Source: 34-65-8 sp964516135 (GTDB taxonomy: Bacteria > Pseudomonadota > Alphaproteobacteria > Sphingomonadales > Sphingomonadaceae). Taken from it: a stretch of 28,620 nucleotides of DNA. Positions 6,550 to 15,193 of this stretch are shown one piece after another. Below the pieces are notes generated by a model. That model worked only from the letters and a program-made list of their open reading frames with translations, was not told where the DNA came from and did no database searches. Location: contig CAZEWN010000026.1 of NCBI GenBank assembly GCA_964516135.1, positions 1 through 28,620 on the forward strand. The letters are read 5' to 3'. The position numbers and the translations under genes are program-made. Positions within the stretch are counted from its first letter, which is position 1, and every line of letters starts with the position of its first letter.

Positions 6550-8838
6550 ATGGTCAATCACATCCGCGTCGGTTCCGCGTTGACGGCATTGACTCTCATG
6601 ACCGCGTTTTCCGACGCGGGGCTGGCCCAGGAGCAAATCGCCGCGAGCAGCGACGAAACCGGGGTCATTATCGTGACAGCGCAGAAGCGCGAGGAACGCC
6701 TGCAAGACGTTCCCATCGCGGTCAGTGCCTTTGCCGAGCAGGATCTCGCCCGGCTGGGCATTCAGGACGCCGACGATCTCGCTTCGGTCATTCCCAACCT
6801 GCAGTTCGGCACGACCGATGCCAATGCCCGCGTTTCGATCCGCGGAATCGGTGCAACCGACACAAATTTCGCGGCCGATCCAGGGGTCGCCTTCCACATC
6901 GACGGCGTATACCAGACCCGAACCTCGGGTCCTGCCGGGGCGGCATTCTTCGACGTCGAGCGGGTGGAGGTCCTGCGTGGGCCACAGGGCACACTTTACG
7001 GGCGCAATTCGACCGGTGGCGCGATCAACGTGATCAGCGCGCGTCCAAGCGACGAATTCGGCGGTTATGGCGAGGTGCTGTTCGGCTCCTACGAGCGGAC
7101 CCGATTCCGCGGTTACCTCAACCTTCCGTTGGCCGAGGGCGTAGCGACGCGGCTTACCGCCGAATACGACCGTGCCGAGGGATATGTCGACAACCTCATC
7201 GGCAAGGATCTGGCGGATCGCGACAACCTTCATCTGCGCGGGCAGATACGTTTCCAGCCGGGGCCGGCGCACGATGTCGTGCTGCGCGGCGTTTACGGAC
7301 AGCGCAAGGGGGTTGGGCCGTCGCTGGTGCTTATCGAACCAACGGATAATCGTGCCGGCAGCCCAATCATCGGTGGCGGTGGGACGGTGGCAGCCGTCCA
7401 GAATTCATCGAGAGCCTTGATCAACCGCTACCGACTGGCGCTGCCGAACGTGTCTCTGACCGACCCGTACCAGGTCCGATCGAACAGTCCGACCAGCATC
7501 GACACAAAGACCTATCTTGCCAACCTCGAATACACCCTCGATCTAGGGGGAGTGGCGGTCAAGGTGCTGGGCGCATATCAGGACGGCGACGAGTTTACCG
7601 AAGACGACAGCGACCGGACCGAGCTGTTCATCGCCACGCGCACGATCGACCGGCGCTACACACAGAAGTCGCTCGAACTGAATGTCAGTTCGACCGGGAG
7701 CGGACCGTTCCAATGGATCGTTGGCGCATTCTACCTCGACGACAGCGTCGACCAGTTCCTGGTCTCTGCCAACAACCCTTCGCCAACCGCGATAACGCTA
7801 ATCCGCGACGATACCTTCGAGGGTAAATCCTATGCCGCGTTCGGCCAGGGAACCTTGCGCGTAACCGACAGCCTGTCGCTGACGGCGGGTGCGCGTTACA
7901 CGCGTGATGAAAAGTCCGGTGACCAATTCGGGCGGGATTTCAACGGATCGACGCGCACCGGCAGCGAATCCGGCACATGGGAGGAGCCGACCTATCGGCT
8001 CGGCGCGGAGCTTCAGGTCAGCCCCGACAACCTGCTGTTCGCTTCGTTCTCACGCGGTTACAAGGCGGGCGGTTTCCGCTTCCTGCCCACCGTCGGCGCG
8101 AACGATCCCGATGGAACGTACGAGCCCGAGTTCGTCAAAGCGATCGAAGTGGGGAGCAAGAACCAGTTTGCCGACCGTCGGCTGACCCTCAACCTCGCAG
8201 GATTCTATTACGATTATACCGACCTCCAGTTTCTCGAAATCCGGGATCAGCAGCAAATCGTGGCCAATATCGGCGCCGCGACGATCTGGGGCGCGGAGAT
8301 CGAATTCGCCTATCGCACACCCATCGGTATCGGAATCGACCTGTCAGGCGGATATCTCAATGCCGAGATCGACGAATACATCGGGCCCAACCCGCGCTTC
8401 GGGGCGGTGAATCCAGCCAATCCGGACATCAACAACCCGGCCAACATAAATCCCGGGACCGGCTTTCCCGTCAACGTCGCGGGCAATCGCCTGCCGCAGT
8501 CGCCCGAATGGAGCGCAAATGTCGGGGTGAACTACCGCTGGCGTTTCGCGGATGGCACGACGATCACGCCCCAGGCGCGCGTCAGCTGGCAGTCGGAGAC
8601 GTATTTCACTCCGTTCAATTCCGACATCGAGCGGCAAGGCTCGTTTGCCAAGGTCAACCTCTCGCTGAGTTGGTTGAGCGCGAACGACGCGCTGTCGGGC
8701 GAAATTTTCGTCAACAACCTGACCGACAAGGCGACACGGAACTATGTCGTCAACGGGTCCGGCACGACCGGCACCCTCTACCAGGCAAACTACGCCGAAC
8801 CTCGCACCTGGGGCGTGCGCGTCGGCGCGCGCTTCTAG
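6550..8838 (+). CDS. TonB-dependent outer-membrane receptor
   Basis: This 762-residue receptor has a signal peptide at 1-26 ending at GLAQ, then a TonB box at about 39-45 (VIIVTAQ) leading into KREERLQDVPIAV, a form common in sphingomonad receptors. The plug domain spans about 50-170 and contains VEVLRGPQGTLYGRNSTGGAINV. The rest is a 22-strand barrel that ends in the terminal phenylalanine (VGARF) needed for outer-membrane insertion. It starts after a GAGGGAGG site, follows the dehalogenase by 136 bp and precedes the symporter by 15 bp. It should import the cluster's substrate into the periplasm using TonB energy. No TonB, ExbB or ExbD gene is in the window. Ligand is inferred from neighbours only. 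Confidence 0.95.
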   Translation: MVNHIRVGSALTALTLMTAFSDAGLAQEQIAASSDETGVIIVTAQKREERLQDVPIAVSAFAEQDLARLGIQDADDLASVIPNLQFGTTDANARVSIRGIGATDTNFAADPGVAFHIDGVYQTRTSGPAGAAFFDVERVEVLRGPQGTLYGRNSTGGAINVISARPSDEFGGYGEVLFGSYERTRFRGYLNLPLAEGVATRLTAEYDRAEGYVDNLIGKDLADRDNLHLRGQIRFQPGPAHDVVLRGVYGQRKGVGPSLVLIEPTDNRAGSPIIGGGGTVAAVQNSSRALINRYRLALPNVSLTDPYQVRSNSPTSIDTKTYLANLEYTLDLGGVAVKVLGAYQDGDEFTEDDSDRTELFIATRTIDRRYTQKSLELNVSSTGSGPFQWIVGAFYLDDSVDQFLVSANNPSPTAITLIRDDTFEGKSYAAFGQGTLRVTDSLSLTAGARYTRDEKSGDQFGRDFNGSTRTGSESGTWEEPTYRLGAELQVSPDNLLFASFSRGYKAGGFRFLPTVGANDPDGTYEPEFVKAIEVGSKNQFADRRLTLNLAGFYYDYTDLQFLEIRDQQQIVANIGAATIWGAEIEFAYRTPIGIGIDLSGGYLNAEIDEYIGPNPRFGAVNPANPDINNPANINPGTGFPVNVAGNRLPQSPEWSANVGVNYRWRFADGTTITPQARVSWQSETYFTPFNSDIERQGSFAKVNLSLSWLSANDALSGEIFVNNLTDKATRNYVVNGSGTTGTLYQANYAEPRTWGVRVGARF

Positions 8839-8853
8839 TCCGGCGCGACCATC

Positions 8854-9753
8854 ATGCTGGAAGCGATCCTCTATTATCTCAATCCGTTCGCGCTGGTGTT
8901 CATGATGTTTGCGATGGGCATCGGCCTTTCGCTGGCGGATTTCCGCCAGATCATCCTGCACCCGCGCGCGGCAGTGGTCGCGTTCGGCTGCATTTTCGGG
9001 ATCATCCCGGTGGTTGGCGTCGCCATGGCCGCGTTCATCGCGAACCTGTCGCCGTTCCTCGCGGCTGGAATGGTCGTGCTCGTATCGTGTCCCAGCGGCG
9101 CGTTTTCGAATTTTTTCAGCTACCTCGCGCGGGCCAACGTTGCCTTGTCGATCGCGCTGACCGCGGCCACCAATTTGGTCGCCTTGATCAGTGTGCCATT
9201 GCTGCTGACGCTGGGCTTTGCCGCCATCGGTGAACGGGCAGGGGCGATCTCGGTGCCCCTAGGGCAAACGATCGGGCATGTCCTGGTCATGGTCATCGCG
9301 CCGATTACTTTGGCGATGATCTTGCGCGCGGTTCGTCCGGAATTCGCGGCCCGTGTCGATCCCGTGCTGCGACGGGCATCGACCATCGTGTTCGCGGTGC
9401 TGGTGGTGCTGTTGATGGTGAAGTTCTGGCCATTGATCCGCGAGAATGCCGCGATCGGCACGCCCGCGCTGCTGGGGCTGGCTTCGCTGACGGTGCTGAT
9501 CGGGTGGGTTGCCGGGCGGATTGCCAACCTACCCAGGCTCGATCGTTTCACTGTCGCCGCGGAGGTTGGCGTCCACAACGTCGCGCTGGCCAATGTGCTC
9601 GCGATCAATGTGTTGCAGCGCGCGGAGCTAAGCGTGGCGCCATCCATCTACGCGGCCATGTGCATCCCGCCGCTGCTGGTGCTGGCCTGGTGGTTTCGTC
9701 GCACCGACGGGTCGGCGGAAGTGCCAAACCCGCCCCGAGCGAGCAGCGCATAG
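8854..9753 (+). CDS. Bile acid:sodium symporter (BASS/SBF)-family inner-membrane transporter
   Basis: This 299-residue, strongly hydrophobic protein has about 9-10 predicted membrane helices. It begins with YYLNPFALVFMMFAMGIGLSL, the typical first helix of the SBF family. It carries the conserved VSCPSGAFSNFFSYLARANVALS segment (about 76-98), which corresponds to the family's substrate and sodium crossover region, and a late AAEVGVHNVALAN motif. The family moves bile acids, steroid sulfates, pantoate and other organic anions with Na+. It follows the TonB receptor by 15 bp, so the two probably form an outer-to-inner membrane uptake route. This suggests an anionic, possibly amphipathic substrate or desulfated product; the exact compound is unknown. 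Confidence 0.87.
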   Translation: MLEAILYYLNPFALVFMMFAMGIGLSLADFRQIILHPRAAVVAFGCIFGIIPVVGVAMAAFIANLSPFLAAGMVVLVSCPSGAFSNFFSYLARANVALSIALTAATNLVALISVPLLLTLGFAAIGERAGAISVPLGQTIGHVLVMVIAPITLAMILRAVRPEFAARVDPVLRRASTIVFAVLVVLLMVKFWPLIRENAAIGTPALLGLASLTVLIGWVAGRIANLPRLDRFTVAAEVGVHNVALANVLAINVLQRAELSVAPSIYAAMCIPPLLVLAWWFRRTDGSAEVPNPPRASSA

Positions 9754-9785
9754 GCAAGCCCGGCCGTGCGTGGTAATCGCCGATA

Positions 9786-10694
9786 ATGCAGATCCGGCAG
9801 ATCGAATTGCGATTGCTCGACTGTTTTGTCGAAGTCGTGGATGCCGGCAGCATCAAGGCTGCGTCTAACGAGCTCAACATCTCGCAGCCCGCACTCAGCC
9901 GCCTGATTCACCGCCTGGAAAGCGATCTTGGCGTTGTCCTCCTCGATCGCGGTCCGCGCGGCGTCACGCCGACGCGATATGGCGATATCCTCTATCGCAA
10001 TGCCCGGCTGCTGGCCGACCAGGAACGAACCTTGCGCTGGGAACTCGAAGCGCTGCGGGGTCTCGAACAGGGGATCGTCGCGGTCGGGGTGAGCCCTTAT
10101 CTTGGTGATTACATGATGCCGCCGCTGATCGCGCGGCTGCTTTGCCGACGCCCGGGTATCGGCGTGCGCGTGCAAAGCGGCACCTATCCCGATCTTTTGC
10201 GCGCACTGCTCTCGGGTGAGACGGATGTCTTGTTTTCGGCCTTGCCGGCTGAAGCGGAGCGGGACGACATCCGGTTCACGGTGATCCGGTCGTCCGAGCA
10301 GGCGGTGGTTTCCCGCGCCGGCCATGCACTGTGCGCGGCGACGGGCATCGCTCTCAAGCATCTCGGGAAGTATCCCTGGATCCTGCCGGCTTTCCCCGCA
10401 CATCACGAGCGCGAATTGGTCGATGCTTTTCTGTCGGCTGGTCTCAAGCCGCCCCGGTTTCCCATCCAGACCAACAACGTCTTTCTGGCGCGGGAAATGA
10501 TCGCCGCAGGCGAGTACCTTTCCATCATGCCACGGGCAATGCTCCAGGCCCCGGCGATCAGGGGCCGGATCGTCGAGCTGAACAGCGATTTTTCACCGGC
10601 CCCCACGAACATAGGTTACGCAACCCGCGCACGAAGCACGCTTCCCCCGGCCGCCCGGGAACTGATCGCGTTGGCAGCGGAAGCGCTACGCTGA
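9786..10694 (+). CDS. LysR-family transcriptional regulator
   Basis: This is a 302-residue regulator of normal LTTR length. Residues about 6-65 form the winged helix-turn-helix: LRLLDCFVEVVDAGSIKAASNELNIS followed by QPALSRLIHRLESDLGVVLLDR, the LysR signature. Residues about 92-295 are the periplasmic-binding-like effector domain that typically senses a pathway intermediate. It begins 32 bp after the symporter stop on the same strand and may be co-transcribed with it. Its last 9 bp overlap the 3' end of the convergent glutathione transferase gene. It is a plausible activator of the divergent promoters at 15040-15193. No target or inducer can be assigned. Confidence 0.93.
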   Translation: MQIRQIELRLLDCFVEVVDAGSIKAASNELNISQPALSRLIHRLESDLGVVLLDRGPRGVTPTRYGDILYRNARLLADQERTLRWELEALRGLEQGIVAVGVSPYLGDYMMPPLIARLLCRRPGIGVRVQSGTYPDLLRALLSGETDVLFSALPAEAERDDIRFTVIRSSEQAVVSRAGHALCAATGIALKHLGKYPWILPAFPAHHERELVDAFLSAGLKPPRFPIQTNNVFLAREMIAAGEYLSIMPRAMLQAPAIRGRIVELNSDFSPAPTNIGYATRARSTLPPAARELIALAAEALR

Positions 10695-11489
10695 TCCGTA
10701 CCGGTTAATCAGGTCAGCCAGGTTTGCGCGTTCAAGCGCCGCGAACCGGTGCAGCCTGGCAATCTTTTCCGGCGCCACAACGTCGGTTATCGCGGCGCGA
10801 TAGGCCGGACGAGACTGCAACCGAGCCAACCAATCCACTACCCGGCTGACGGCGGGTTGGCGCAGCGCAATGATCCCAAGTTGCTCCAGCCGAGTGGCGT
10901 AAGGGGCGTAGGCAATGTCGATCAGTCCAAGCCGATCCCCGTTCAGCCACGGCCGCTCGGCCAGTAGTTCGTCCATCCGGTCCAGGGTTTTCAGCCACCG
11001 GCCCAGCGCGTGTTCGAACTGGGGTGTCGCAGTGCCTTTTTCGATTGCCTCTTTCCAGCGTTCGCGCCGGGCCGGGTCGGGCGTGCCCGCGAGGTGTCGC
11101 GCAATCACCTCGGGACCGCGCTCGATGTAATCGTGCCTGAACGCAATGCCGACACTGAGCGCGCCAATGGCGGCGTGCATTTCAACGTCGAGATCGAGGA
11201 GCCAGGACCGTGTGCGATGCCGTTCCAACGGGTCATCGCCGATCAGGCGAGTCTCGCCGAGCTTTTCGTCGAGATAAAACAAGATGTTGTTTGATTCGAC
11301 GATGACCTTGCCATCATCGACGATAGTCGGGACGACCCCCTTGGGATTGAGCGCCATATAGTCAGGGGTCTTCTGGTCGCCCGCCCGCAAATCGAGCCAG
11401 ATCGTTTCCCAGTCGGCCTCCTTTTCGTTGAGCAGCAGGCGTACTTTCTGCGCGCAGGTCGACAGGTCGTTATCGTAGAAAGTGATCAT
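10686..11489 (-). CDS. Glutathione S-transferase family protein
   Basis: This 267-residue protein has a thioredoxin-fold N-terminal domain. MITFYDNDLSTCAQKVRLLLNEK carries the S-x-C start of helix 1, and NPKGVVPTIVDDG has the cis-proline, followed by VIVESNNILFYLDEKL with the gamma-glutamyl-binding ES pair. The C-terminal helical domain follows, with WLNGDRLGLIDIAYAPY. The STCAQKVR form recalls LigE/LigF-type etherases and zeta-class maleyl isomerases, so GSH-dependent ether cleavage or cis-trans isomerisation of a ring-cleavage product are the sensible options. The ATG at 11489 has a GGAG site 6 bp upstream. An in-frame ATG at 11501, directly against the sulfatase stop, is the alternative. 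It is the last gene of the minus operon starting at 15039. Confidence 0.88.
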   Translation of the reverse strand: MITFYDNDLSTCAQKVRLLLNEKEADWETIWLDLRAGDQKTPDYMALNPKGVVPTIVDDGKVIVESNNILFYLDEKLGETRLIGDDPLERHRTRSWLLDLDVEMHAAIGALSVGIAFRHDYIERGPEVIARHLAGTPDPARRERWKEAIEKGTATPQFEHALGRWLKTLDRMDELLAERPWLNGDRLGLIDIAYAPYATRLEQLGIIALRQPAVSRVVDWLARLQSRPAYRAAITDVVAPEKIARLHRFAALERANLADLINRYGSA

Positions 11490-11501
11490 GCCCGGCTCCA
11501 T

Positions 11502-13091
11502 TCACGCCTGCGCCGAAGGCAGGGGGCTCGTATCCTGCAGCGCGATCATTTCGAACAGCATCCGTTCTGCCATAGCCAGCCGTTGATGGCGGTGGACCGG
11601 CTCCTCGAACAGATCACACAATTCCCCCGGATCGGATCCGAGGTCGTACAGCTCACCTGCGTTGAGGTGCCCATAGATGCTGAACCGCCACCGGTCCTCG
11701 GTAATCAGGGTACGCACGCGTGGCAGTGGCGCCTGCGGATCGCGCAGCATCTGCGTGTCGTTTTCGACAATCAGCTGAGCGCGGGATGGCGCGCCATTGG
11801 CGATGGGGCGACCTTGGATACCGTGATAGGGGGCAACACCGCATCGGTCGAGAATGCTCGCGGGGATATCGATCGTGCTCAGCAATCCATCTTCACACCG
11901 CCCCGGCTCGACTTCCGCGGGATCGCGCCAGACTAGCGGGGTTCGGATCAAGCCCTGATAATGATACGGGCCCTTTAACATGAGCGAATGTTCGCCCATC
12001 CAGTCGCCATGATCGCTCGTGAAAATGACCAGTGTTTCCCGATCGACTTCCAGACGCTTCAACTCGGCCATGATCATGCCAACGGCTTCGTCAATCATCG
12101 CGATCATTCCGTAAGTCAGCGCGATCATTTCGCGGCATTCGCGCTCGTCGACCGTAAAGGGCATCACACCGGTGCGCTCGACATCCCTGACCGCATGCCG
12201 GAATCGTTCGACGACTGCCGGTACCCGCGCGCTCCCGAACGACACGGGCAGCGCAATGTCGGCGGGATCGTACAGATCCCAGAACCGACCCGGCGGCGTG
12301 AAGGGATGATGTGGATCGGTAAAGGAACACTGGACCATCCACGGTTTGCCGCTGTCGACCATGGTGTGGATCGTCTCGATGGTGCGTTCGCGTATGTATG
12401 CAGTCGGATAGAGTTCTTCCGGGATCGGCGTTTTCCAAGCTTGCGGGGCGACATAGCGCGCATCTGGCAGAGCGTGTTCCGGGCCCCGGCTTGCGGCCAG
12501 TTCCGGCGCCCTGTCGGCAAGCCAGCGTGCGTAATCGCCGCCGACCACATCACCATGATAAGTGCATAGCGTGACGTCTTGAAAACCATAGAACGGCACC
12601 GTCACGCGGTGGTCAGGGTCGCGTTCCCACAGCGGTGTCCACTCATTGTCATAGGCGCGTCCGATGCGGTGATCCTTCACGGCGTCACGCAGCGCGACCG
12701 GCGGGTCCGGGAAGGGGGTGTCGTTACGGAAACGCAGTCGATGCGGGCCGTCGTGGCCGAAATTCTGCAAGTGCGACTTGCCAACCAATGCCGTGCGATA
12801 CCCCGCCGCCGCCAGCAGTTCGACGAATGTCACGTGCTCGTGGGAAAGCGGAATGCCGTTGTGCCGCACGCCATGCAGCGATGGCATGCGCCCCGTCATC
12901 AAGCTGGCCCGGTTTGGCATGCAAATGGGATTGGCGACGTAGCACCGGGAAAAGCGACGCCCCTGGGCTGCCAACGTGTCGATGTTGGGTGTGCGCAGAA
13001 CGGGATTTCCGTAACATCCGAGATGATCGGCGCGTTGTTGATCCGTGATGATCAGCAGGACATTGGGTCGCGCATCGTCACTTCGCCTCAC
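11502..13091 (-). CDS. Type I sulfatase without signal peptide (sulfatase 2)
   Basis: This is a 529-residue alkaline-phosphatase-superfamily sulfatase. VLLIITDQQRADHLGCYGN at about 11-29 opens the fold with metal-binding D17. CMPNR at 57-61 is the C-x-P-x-R formylglycine site, and TSDHGDWMGEH supplies later metal ligands. It lacks a signal peptide, so it should be cytoplasmic, unlike the two Tat-type sulfatases in this cluster. The sequence style (DQQRADHLGCYGN, SLMTGRMPSLHGVRHNG) also resembles the arylsulfatase/phosphonate monoester hydrolase group, so a phosphonate or phosphate ester remains possible. The GTG start overlaps the stop of the FAH gene (GTGA), and the stop directly abuts a possible GST start. 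The natural ester is unknown. Confidence 0.9.
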   Translation of the reverse strand: MRRSDDARPNVLLIITDQQRADHLGCYGNPVLRTPNIDTLAAQGRRFSRCYVANPICMPNRASLMTGRMPSLHGVRHNGIPLSHEHVTFVELLAAAGYRTALVGKSHLQNFGHDGPHRLRFRNDTPFPDPPVALRDAVKDHRIGRAYDNEWTPLWERDPDHRVTVPFYGFQDVTLCTYHGDVVGGDYARWLADRAPELAASRGPEHALPDARYVAPQAWKTPIPEELYPTAYIRERTIETIHTMVDSGKPWMVQCSFTDPHHPFTPPGRFWDLYDPADIALPVSFGSARVPAVVERFRHAVRDVERTGVMPFTVDERECREMIALTYGMIAMIDEAVGMIMAELKRLEVDRETLVIFTSDHGDWMGEHSLMLKGPYHYQGLIRTPLVWRDPAEVEPGRCEDGLLSTIDIPASILDRCGVAPYHGIQGRPIANGAPSRAQLIVENDTQMLRDPQAPLPRVRTLITEDRWRFSIYGHLNAGELYDLGSDPGELCDLFEEPVHRHQRLAMAERMLFEMIALQDTSPLPSAQA

Positions 13092-13951
13092 GGTTCGACC
13101 TCGTCCACCACCGTCGCCTCAATCGAACCGATCTCCTCAATGGCAACCTTCACGACATCGCCAGCGGCGAGGAAACTCGGCGGGTTCGAGAGGGCACCCA
13201 CACCCGCGCCGGTGCCCGTTGCGATGATATCGCCCGGCTCCAGCGTGAACGCGGTGGAAAGATGGGCTACCATTTCCGCGCAGGACGCGACCATGTCGGC
13301 GGTGGAGAAGCGTTGTCGCTCCACGCCGTTCACGGTGGTGACCACCTCTAGGCGTTGAGGGTCCGGAATGTGATCGGCGCCGACCAGCCATGGCCCGATC
13401 GGCCCATGCGTGTCGAACGACTTGCCCATTGTCATGGTTGGCGAGGCGCGCTGCCAATCGCGTACCGAAACATCGTTGCAGATCATGTAGCCCGCGATAT
13501 GGCCGAGCGCATCCTGGGGGCGCACATGCCGCGCGGCGCGGCCAATCACGAAAGCCAGCTCGCCTTCGTAATCCAGATATGTGCTGACCGTCGGCCGCAC
13601 GATCGGCGCGAAGGGGTCATTGACGCAACTGACCTGCTTGTTGAACCAGACCTGCACCGGCCGATCCCGGCCGAGTTCCGGGTTGGTCGAGTTCTCGATG
13701 ATCTCGCGCCGATGGGCGGCGTAGTTCATCCCGATGGCGAGGAATTTGCGCGGGGCCGCGATGGGGGCAAGGATCGCGTGCCTGGCGATCGGAACCTCGG
13801 ACCCGCGCCGCTTCGCCACGGCCTCGCGATCGTGCATCAACGCGGGGAGCTCGCCCGCCAGGCCGTTTGATGGGCCCAGGTCAACCAGCCGGTCATCTTC
13901 GACCAAAGCGACGTTCACACCTGATGCGGTTCTATAGCGCGCCAGTTTCAT
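13088..13951 (-). CDS. Fumarylacetoacetate hydrolase (FAH)-family hydrolase
   Basis: This 287-residue protein has an N-terminal capping region (1-60) and an FAH catalytic domain (about 68-283). The metal-binding acidic residues are visible as E129 and E131 in DYEGELAFVIG and D160 in ICNDVSVRDWQ. KSFDTHGPIGPWLV and EPGDIIATGTGAGVG are further family motifs. Members hydrolyse a C-C bond in 1,3-diketone-like acids such as fumarylpyruvate, acylpyruvates or homoprotocatechuate products, or act as decarboxylases, isomerases and hydratases in meta-cleavage routes. Start and stop overlap both neighbours by 4 bp, so it is tightly coupled with the extradiol protein upstream. That order fits hydrolysis of a ring-cleavage product. 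The exact reaction is inferred from position. Confidence 0.92.
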   Translation of the reverse strand: MKLARYRTASGVNVALVEDDRLVDLGPSNGLAGELPALMHDREAVAKRRGSEVPIARHAILAPIAAPRKFLAIGMNYAAHRREIIENSTNPELGRDRPVQVWFNKQVSCVNDPFAPIVRPTVSTYLDYEGELAFVIGRAARHVRPQDALGHIAGYMICNDVSVRDWQRASPTMTMGKSFDTHGPIGPWLVGADHIPDPQRLEVVTTVNGVERQRFSTADMVASCAEMVAHLSTAFTLEPGDIIATGTGAGVGALSNPPSFLAAGDVVKVAIEEIGSIEATVVDEVEP

Positions 13952-15039
13952 GTCGGTTCACCTCGTGTCTGCCACGCGCGTCCAGGGGTGCCGAGCGCGG
14001 CCGACAACTCGGCCGCCACGCCCACTGGCCATTGTAGTCGATCGGGAATGGCCACCGGCGGTGGTGGCGGAAGATCGTGTCCCCACGACCACAGGCTGGC
14101 CAGTGTGAACGGCGAATACCGGGTCGGGAAGTCGGCGGTCAGAAGGTCGCCATCGGCATAGTGTTCGTGTTCGATGCCGCCGGGGGCGATCCAGTAGTCG
14201 AAAACTTGGCTGCCCTTTGCGTGACGACCCAATCCCCAACGATGTTGCCACCCGGCTGACCGCAGGAACTGCTGCCCCAGGGCCAGCGTGTCGATGTCAT
14301 CGACTTCGAAAGCGACGTGGCCAAACATTATGCTGGGGGACAGCGAAAACACCATTGTGTGGTGATCGCTCGCCATTTCGCCGCGATCACAGCGAAGAAA
14401 CACCAGCGCCGGCTCCCCCGATGGCAAGGTCTGCACGTCACTCGCGATCAGGCCGAGATGGCGTGCATACCATGTGACCGCGCCGCGCAGGTCAGGTGTT
14501 CGCCAAACGCAGTGCCCCGCCCGCCGGATGATCGCTCGCGCGGGCTGGGATGGGCGCGGTTGGTTGATCCGTCCGCTTCGCCCGGCTGAGTTGTCGGGTT
14601 GTTGATCTGCCGAACCGATGGTGGACCATTTGCAATCCCAGACCAGAAATACGCGAGTGCCGAGCGGATCGACACACGAAATGCAAATCCCTCCGCCGGG
14701 GAACGGACTGTCGGTGATCGGCGATTGAAGCACGGCGGCAACGTCACGCGCCGAAGGCGTGTCGCGCATCCGAAATGCCAAGCCGACGATCTTTGGTGAC
14801 GCGCCGGGTTGTATTGAATAACACCAATCGCCGCCGTCGGTCGCCCTGAGCAGAATGGGTTTCGTCGGCAAAGCATCGGCGCAGTGGTCCAGGCCGAAAT
14901 CGACGAGGAATGCCGCAAGCCGCGCGGGATCGGGATGTTCGGCGACGATGCCGAGCAAGCCATCCGCGCGGGCGACAGGATTCATCTGGACACCTGGCCA
15001 ATCCAGCGACTGCGCGTCCAGCACTTCCGGTCGAACCAT
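13948..15039 (-). CDS. Two-domain type I extradiol dioxygenase-like protein (VOC superfamily), copy 2
   Basis: This 363-residue paralogue of the protein at 4259-5401 shares the segments YARHLGLIASDVQTL, SDHHTMV, GSQVFDYW and EHYADGDL. The putative Fe(II) ligands are all present: H176 in RRAGHCV, H241 in FGHVAFEV and E292 in EHEHYADGD. The N-terminal VOC module (about 25-140) lacks such ligands, as in BphC-type enzymes. The ATG at 15039 is preferred because an AAGGAG site lies about 10 bp upstream. A longer frame reaching 15459 has no family similarity and would run through the divergent promoter and into the facing sulfatase. It leads the minus operon and overlaps the FAH start by 4 bp. Likely role: ring opening of a catechol made in the pathway. 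Confidence 0.86.
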   Translation of the reverse strand: MVRPEVLDAQSLDWPGVQMNPVARADGLLGIVAEHPDPARLAAFLVDFGLDHCADALPTKPILLRATDGGDWCYSIQPGASPKIVGLAFRMRDTPSARDVAAVLQSPITDSPFPGGGICISCVDPLGTRVFLVWDCKWSTIGSADQQPDNSAGRSGRINQPRPSQPARAIIRRAGHCVWRTPDLRGAVTWYARHLGLIASDVQTLPSGEPALVFLRCDRGEMASDHHTMVFSLSPSIMFGHVAFEVDDIDTLALGQQFLRSAGWQHRWGLGRHAKGSQVFDYWIAPGGIEHEHYADGDLLTADFPTRYSPFTLASLWSWGHDLPPPPPVAIPDRLQWPVGVAAELSAALGTPGRAWQTRGEPT

Positions 15040-15193
15040 GATCCCGCTCTCCTTTTCCGAGGGTAGGGACGCGATCGCCGCGCCGGATATTCCGAAAAGG
15101 CGCGCAGCTATGCACCACTTGGACGGTCGGCCTATGTCAGCTCTGCATACTTGAGGCGCACGAACGACATTGCCTGAAAAGCCGACCGGCGAA
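15040..15193. promoter_or_regulatory. Divergent promoter region between extradiol protein 2 and sulfatase 3
   Basis: This gap of about 150 bp must hold the start signals of both the minus operon and the sulfatase/CoA-transferase run. It contains a short inverted repeat CGGATATTCCG (15084-15094) and matching arms TATGCA (15109-15114) and TGCATA (15144-15149). TTGGAC at 15119-15124 is a possible plus-strand -35, but no well-spaced -10 is clear. A LysR-type site is plausible, since such regulators favour divergent promoters, but it is not proven. Confidence 0.4.
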
